A program made the position numbers and the translations under genes. 64,000 bases of DNA, from positions 1,612,001 through 1,676,000 of the forward strand of contig NZ_CP063400.1 of assembly GCF_021729865.1 (NCBI RefSeq), read 5' to 3'. Shown piece by piece: positions 61,575-64,000 of the stretch. The notes beneath the pieces are model-generated. The model ran no database searches. It had not been told where the DNA came from and saw only the letters and a program-made list of their open reading frames with translations. This stretch comes from Hydrogenophaga sp. SL48 (GTDB lineage: Bacteria > Pseudomonadota > Gammaproteobacteria > Burkholderiales > Burkholderiaceae_C). Numbering within the stretch: position 1 is the stretch's first letter; the number at the start of each line of letters is the position of its first letter.

Positions 61575-62286
61575 TGGCGGGCACCCCCATGTAGATTTCG
61601 CGCACGATGGCGCTGTCCATGACCTCGGCGGGGGTGTCCTCCAGCAGCTTGCGACCGAAGTGCAGCACCATGATGCGGTCGGCCACCGCGCGCAGCGCGT
61701 GCGCGATGTGTTCGATCCAGATCACCGCGTAGCGTTGTTTGAGCTCGTGCACCAGTTCCACCATCTGCTGCACCTCGCGCTCGGTCAGGCCGCCGGCCAC
61801 CTCGTCGAGCAGCAGCAGGCGCGGCCCCGAGGCCACAGCCTTGGCCATCTCCAGGCGCTTTCGGTCCAGCAGGGGCAGTGCGCCGGCGGTCTTGTGCGCC
61901 ATGGCTTCCAGCCCGCAGCGGCGCAGCGCCTCGCTGGCGGCCTGGGCCGCCGCCTCGCCGCGCAGGCCACCGGCAAAGCTGGCCGCCGCGAGGGCGTTGT
62001 CGAACACGCTCAGGTTGCCAAAGGGCTGCGGCACCTGGAAGGCGCGCGCCACGCCCAGGCGCGCGCGCTGGTGGGCGGGCAGCCCCGACAGGGCCTTGCC
62101 GTCGAGCGCGATGTGGCCCGCGTCGGCCGCCACGGTGCCGGTGAGCAGGTGGAACAGCGAGCTCTTGCCGGCCCCGTTGGGACCGATCACGCCCAGGCAC
62201 TGACCGACCGGCAGATCGATGTCGATGCGGTCGGCCACCACCACCTGGCCGTAGGCCTTGCACAGGCCCCTGACTTCCAGACTCAT
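61561..62286 (-). CDS. livG: ABC transporter ATP-binding protein LivG
   Basis: A 241-residue ABC ATPase. Walker A GPNGAGKSS (35-43), VARAFQVPQPFGNLSVFDNA, and Walker B RLLLLDEVAGGLTEREV with the family-specific GGLT are present. The canonical LSGGQ signature is reduced to ALPLLDRKRLEMAKAVA, as is common in the LivG branch of proteobacteria. The EHIAHALRAVADRIMVLHFG end is LivG-like. It lies 10 bp after the first binding-protein gene. Confidence 0.92.
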   Translation of the reverse strand: MSLEVRGLCKAYGQVVVADRIDIDLPVGQCLGVIGPNGAGKSSLFHLLTGTVAADAGHIALDGKALSGLPAHQRARLGVARAFQVPQPFGNLSVFDNALAAASFAGGLRGEAAAQAASEALRRCGLEAMAHKTAGALPLLDRKRLEMAKAVASGPRLLLLDEVAGGLTEREVQQMVELVHELKQRYAVIWIEHIAHALRAVADRIMVLHFGRKLLEDTPAEVMDSAIVREIYMGVPANAAA

Positions 62287-62296
62287 GGGGTGGGCC

Positions 62297-63583
62297 TCAC
62301 TTGATCTGCGAGAGCAGTTCGAGCTTGCCGCCCAGCGGAATGGCCGGCGCCAGCGCGTTGTTCACCACCACCAGCTCGTAGGGGTGTTTCGACCCTGCGG
62401 CCGTGCGCTTCCATTGCCCACCCGCCAGCGCCGTCCTGGCCACGCTCTTGATCGGGCTGTTCTTGAAGTCCACCTTGCCGACCACCGTGTCCAGGGTCAT
62501 GTTCTGGATCGCGTCGCGCACCGCCTTGCGGTCGAACGGATCGCCCGCGGTCTTGAGCGCGTGCAGGCCCACCTCCCACATCGCGTGCACATAGCCCAGC
62601 GGCTGCGTCCACTGGTTGCCGGTGGACTTCTCCCACTCGGCGGCCAGCTCGGCGGCGCTCTGCTGGGTCAGCGAAGAGCGGTAGGGGAAGGCCGGTGTCC
62701 ACCAGACCTCGGTGGACATGCCGTTGCCCGCCGCGCCCAGGCCTTTGAGTGCGCTGGGGAACAGGAAGGCCGCGGCCACGGTGCAGACCTCGGGCTTGTA
62801 GCCCTGCTGCTGCGCCTGCTTCCAGAAGGTGGCGAAGTGGCTCTCGTACATGAAGCCCGAGACGATGTCGGCGTTGGCCTTCTTGAAGCTCGCGATGGGG
62901 TTGCTGAAATCGTCGGTGGCGACCTTGAAGAAGCCGCCGGTGGACTCTGTGTAGCCGGCCTTGCGCAGCGCGGGCGGCATGCCCGCCAGCGGGTCGGCGA
63001 AGGCGGCGCCGGGCGGGTTGTCGATGTAGAGCGTGCCGACCGACTTGCCGGTCTTGACGCTGTCCCAGAGCGCGGTGAAGGTTTTCACCACGTCGTCCGC
63101 ACCCCAGAAGAAATGGAACGAGAACGGGAAGCCCTTGCTGATCTTGCCGTTGCGCGCGAACAGGAAGGCCTGCCAGGGCGACATGGTGCTGATCATGGGC
63201 ACGCCGTGCACGTCGCAGAGCTGGCCGGCGGGTGTGGAGGCATCGCCGTCTTCCACCAGCATCAGGTCGACCTTCTCGCGCAGCACCAGCTCGCTGGCCA
63301 CCTGCACCGAGCGGTTGGGGTCGGACTGGTTGTCGCGCAGCACGATCTCCACCGGCACGCGCTGGCCACCCACCTCCAGGCCGTTCTTGAGCAGCTCGCG
63401 CACCTTGGCCAGGTGCCACTGGTCGGCCACGCCGAACGGCGCCCTGGGTCCAGAGAGGGCGGTGATGTAGCCGATGCGCAGCGTCTTCTGCTGCGCGATG
63501 GCAAAGCCGGGCAGGGCGCCAGCGGCGGTGAGCGCGACCGAGGTCTTCAGGAAGTCGCGGCGCGGGGCGGGGTGGTGGTTCAT
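62297..63583 (-). CDS. ABC transporter substrate-binding protein (Liv type), proximal
   Basis: A 428-residue binding protein with a twin-arginine-like signal (MNHHPAPRRDFLKTSVALTA, cleavage near AIAQ), unusual for simple amino acid receptors but frequent in amide/urea-type receptors. The mature part has TLRIGYITALSGPRAPFGVA, VLRDNQSDPNRSVQVASELV, and FHFFWGADDVVKTF. It leads the operon binding protein - livG - livF - livH - livM - second binding protein. It begins 38 bp after the CobW-type gene. Confidence 0.92.
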   Translation of the reverse strand: MNHHPAPRRDFLKTSVALTAAGALPGFAIAQQKTLRIGYITALSGPRAPFGVADQWHLAKVRELLKNGLEVGGQRVPVEIVLRDNQSDPNRSVQVASELVLREKVDLMLVEDGDASTPAGQLCDVHGVPMISTMSPWQAFLFARNGKISKGFPFSFHFFWGADDVVKTFTALWDSVKTGKSVGTLYIDNPPGAAFADPLAGMPPALRKAGYTESTGGFFKVATDDFSNPIASFKKANADIVSGFMYESHFATFWKQAQQQGYKPEVCTVAAAFLFPSALKGLGAAGNGMSTEVWWTPAFPYRSSLTQQSAAELAAEWEKSTGNQWTQPLGYVHAMWEVGLHALKTAGDPFDRKAVRDAIQNMTLDTVVGKVDFKNSPIKSVARTALAGGQWKRTAAGSKHPYELVVVNNALAPAIPLGGKLELLSQIK

Positions 63584-63621
63584 GGTGCTTGCTCCGGGAA
63601 AAGGAATCGAAACGGGGACGG

Positions 63622-64000
63622 TCAGGTCGGTGAGGGCACGGCGCGGGCGCCGGTGAACTTGTGCAGCGTGTTTTCAATCACCTGCTGCTCCATGCCTTGG
63701 GTGATGAACACCAGCCGCGAGCGGCGGTCGGCGTCGGGCCAGGCCGCAAGGGACACCGGGGGATGGACCAGGTGCTGCGCGGCATGCACCACGAGCGGTC
63801 GCACGGGGCTTTCGGCGATGTGGATCAGGCCTTTGAAGCGCAGCAGGCGCTCGCCGCGCATGGCCGTCAGCAGGCCGAGCCAGTGCCGGAAGGCCTCGTC
63901 TTCGAAGGGTTCGTCCACGGTCAGGCAGAGGGTCTGGATGTCGCTGGCATGGGGAGGGTGCGCCCGCTGGAACAGCGAGCTGGTGATGGCCTTGGTCGCG
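63622..64000 (-). CDS. CobW/COG0523-type GTPase, C-terminal part (5' end beyond window)
   Basis: The visible 126 codons encode the CobW C-terminal domain: SLFQRAHPPHASDIQTLCLT, then EDEAFRHWLGLLTAMRGERLLRFKG with breaks, LIHIAESPVRPLVVHAAQHL and SRLVFITQGMEQQVI. The GTPase domain with its P-loop lies beyond the right edge. COG0523 proteins are metallochaperones for Zn or Co or activators of nitrile hydratase-like enzymes. Its link to a Liv-type transporter with a Tat-like receptor is compatible with uptake and use of amides or nitriles, which is speculation. Confidence 0.85.
   Translation of the reverse strand, partial: ATKAITSSLFQRAHPPHASDIQTLCLTVDEPFEDEAFRHWLGLLTAMRGERLLRFKGLIHIAESPVRPLVVHAAQHLVHPPVSLAAWPDADRRSRLVFITQGMEQQVIENTLHKFTGARAVPSPT

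Overview
The window (64 kb, high GC) looks like chromosome of a nitrogen-fixing betaproteobacterium of the order Burkholderiales, probably Comamonadaceae or a close neighbour. The reasons are a complete Mo-nitrogenase core of betaproteobacterial type, a Bug/TctC-type periplasmic binding protein, a TorF-type porin, and GC-rich dispersed palindromic repeats of the kind common in comamonads. The species is inferred, not read.

1-17.2 kb is a nif region. On the minus strand from 3554 leftwards runs a tightly overlapping set: truncated globin, an unrecognised gene, draT, draG and a rhodanese-ankyrin gene cut by the window edge. Divergent from it is nifHDK, behind a sigma54 (-24/-12) promoter with two exact NifA-type upstream sites. 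After nifK come an FeSII (Shethna)-like 2Fe-2S protein, three little-known genes and a ferritin-like protein. A second sigma54 promoter then precedes nifE-nifN-nifX, a DUF269 (NifX-associated) gene, a CCE_0567-like gene, fdxB-like and nifQ, ending at a strong hairpin. nifA, nifB, nifUSV and others are not in the window.

An IS110-family element (13991-15570) sits exactly in the ATGA stop/start junction between nifX and the DUF269 gene. Its noncoding end has two adjacent stem-loops that carry short segments matching the element's own ends and both flanks of the insertion site, as expected for a bridge RNA.

17.4-25.4 kb is a small accessory island of lower GC. It has an internally deleted IS66-family element with matching inverted ends and a perfect 8-bp target duplication, then a 1691-residue Avs-like protein (nuclease plus STAND NTPase plus helical repeats) followed by a DUF6988-like gene. 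The C-terminal tail of a P4-type integrase lies at the outer border. This is a candidate anti-phage pair.

25.5-39.6 kb is a catabolic block. An IclR regulator is divergent from a long plus-strand run: ThDP enzyme, SDR with substituted active site, Asp-box beta-propeller, VOC protein, DUF1185 protein, alpha/beta hydrolase, NIPSNAP protein, MhpA-like flavin hydroxylase, Bug-type binding protein and three aldehyde dehydrogenases.

39.7-57.9 kb is a second catabolic block bounded by two paralogous AraC regulators. It contains a porin, a soluble chemoreceptor fused to a solute-binding domain, an ABC binding protein, an APC permease, a five-gene operon (glutamine-synthetase-like, class I amidotransferase, P450, ferredoxin reductase, 2Fe-2S ferredoxin), a LuxR regulator, a nitroreductase, a cytochrome b561, an aldehyde dehydrogenase and a class III aminotransferase. 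A conserved 19-bp motif recurs in four intergenic regions here and defines a likely regulon. The gene set suggests P450-initiated breakdown of an amine, possibly a cyclic secondary amine, with gamma-glutamylation of an intermediate.

57.9-64 kb is a minus-strand Liv-type ABC transporter operon with a binding-protein gene at each end, preceded by the 3' part of a CobW-type GTPase gene that runs off the right edge.
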